The position numbers and the translations under genes are program-made. The notes beneath the pieces were generated by a model. The model was not told the origin of the DNA, made no database searches, and worked only from the letters and a program-made list of their open reading frames with translations. From the NCBI GenBank assembly GCA_916610825.1, contig OU744451.1, positions 9,119,441 to 9,183,440 of the forward strand: DNA of 64,000 bases, written 5' to 3'. Positions 63,810-64,000 of the stretch are shown in pieces; position 1 is the stretch's first letter, and each line of letters begins with the position of its first letter. Source of the DNA: Haliclystus octoradiatus. Its lineage: Eukaryota > Cnidaria > Staurozoa > Stauromedusae > Haliclystidae.

Positions 63810-64000
63810 TCTGATGTAGTAATGTACTAATACTCCTAATAGAGGATTTTCAGCGACGTCAGACGTTTGCGAATAAACCATTTTCATCAAATTGTAGGTC
63901 AACTATTCGATGCGGAGGGTCAATTGACTCTTAAAGTGAAGATTACTAAAGCAGAATAATCAAATTTATTACGTACTGTTTTTTCTAGCTGCAAAGGCAG

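Noticed and set aside
1-64000. CRISPR arrays, bacterial operons or phage genes
   Set aside because: All genes are spliced animal genes; no regularly spaced direct repeats with unique spacers were seen.

Overview
The window is animal nuclear DNA: genes are split into many short exons with GT..AG introns, the sequence is strongly A+T-rich, and it is crowded with SINE, LINE and inverted-repeat elements. The gene set (Rh-type ammonium transporter, trypsin-like protease next to collagen/fibrinogen-like exons, DNAJC8, ASCC3) and the repeats fit a marine invertebrate deuterostome. A tunicate (ascidian) is my best guess, but that is inference, not proof. Exon models below were built by hand from splice sites and reading phase; every multi-exon model closes to a whole number of codons.

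Layout. 1-4.4 kb: decayed non-LTR retrotransposon pieces on both strands and a long perfect-looking hairpin. 4.67-11.99 kb (+): a four-exon gene for a 1670-residue coiled-coil protein with an acidic tail, not recognised. 12.04-12.33 kb (-): a convergent, unrecognised terminal exon. 14.90-22.50 kb (+): nine-exon Rh ammonium/ammonia channel, its introns packed with copies of an inverted-repeat element. 22.5-27.6 kb: intergenic. 27.60-37.13 kb (+): trypsin-like serine protease. 37.55-42.04 kb (+): collagen stalk plus fibrinogen-like head. 43.31-50.83 kb (+): DNAJC8 (spliceosome-associated J protein). 51.64-60.08 kb (+): secreted/ER JmjC oxygenase with an EF-hand. 61.55-63.59 kb and beyond the right edge (-): 3' end of ASCC3 helicase.

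The most interesting point is 27.6-42.0 kb. The last protease exon ends in a good donor with no stop before it, and it joins in phase, through two short exons, to the collagen and fibrinogen-like exons. If one transcript spans them, a protease, a collagen stalk and a fibrinogen-type recognition head (the parts that ficolin and MASP supply separately in the lectin complement pathway) would be one 662-residue polypeptide. The alternative, two tandem genes with the second encoding a type II membrane protein, cannot be excluded from sequence alone.

Repeats recur across the window: at least 13 copies of a GTTCATGAAC-rich inverted-repeat element, four copies of a SINE-like repeat, one clear tRNA-related SINE nested inside an inverted-repeat element, and two related GC-ended foldback elements.
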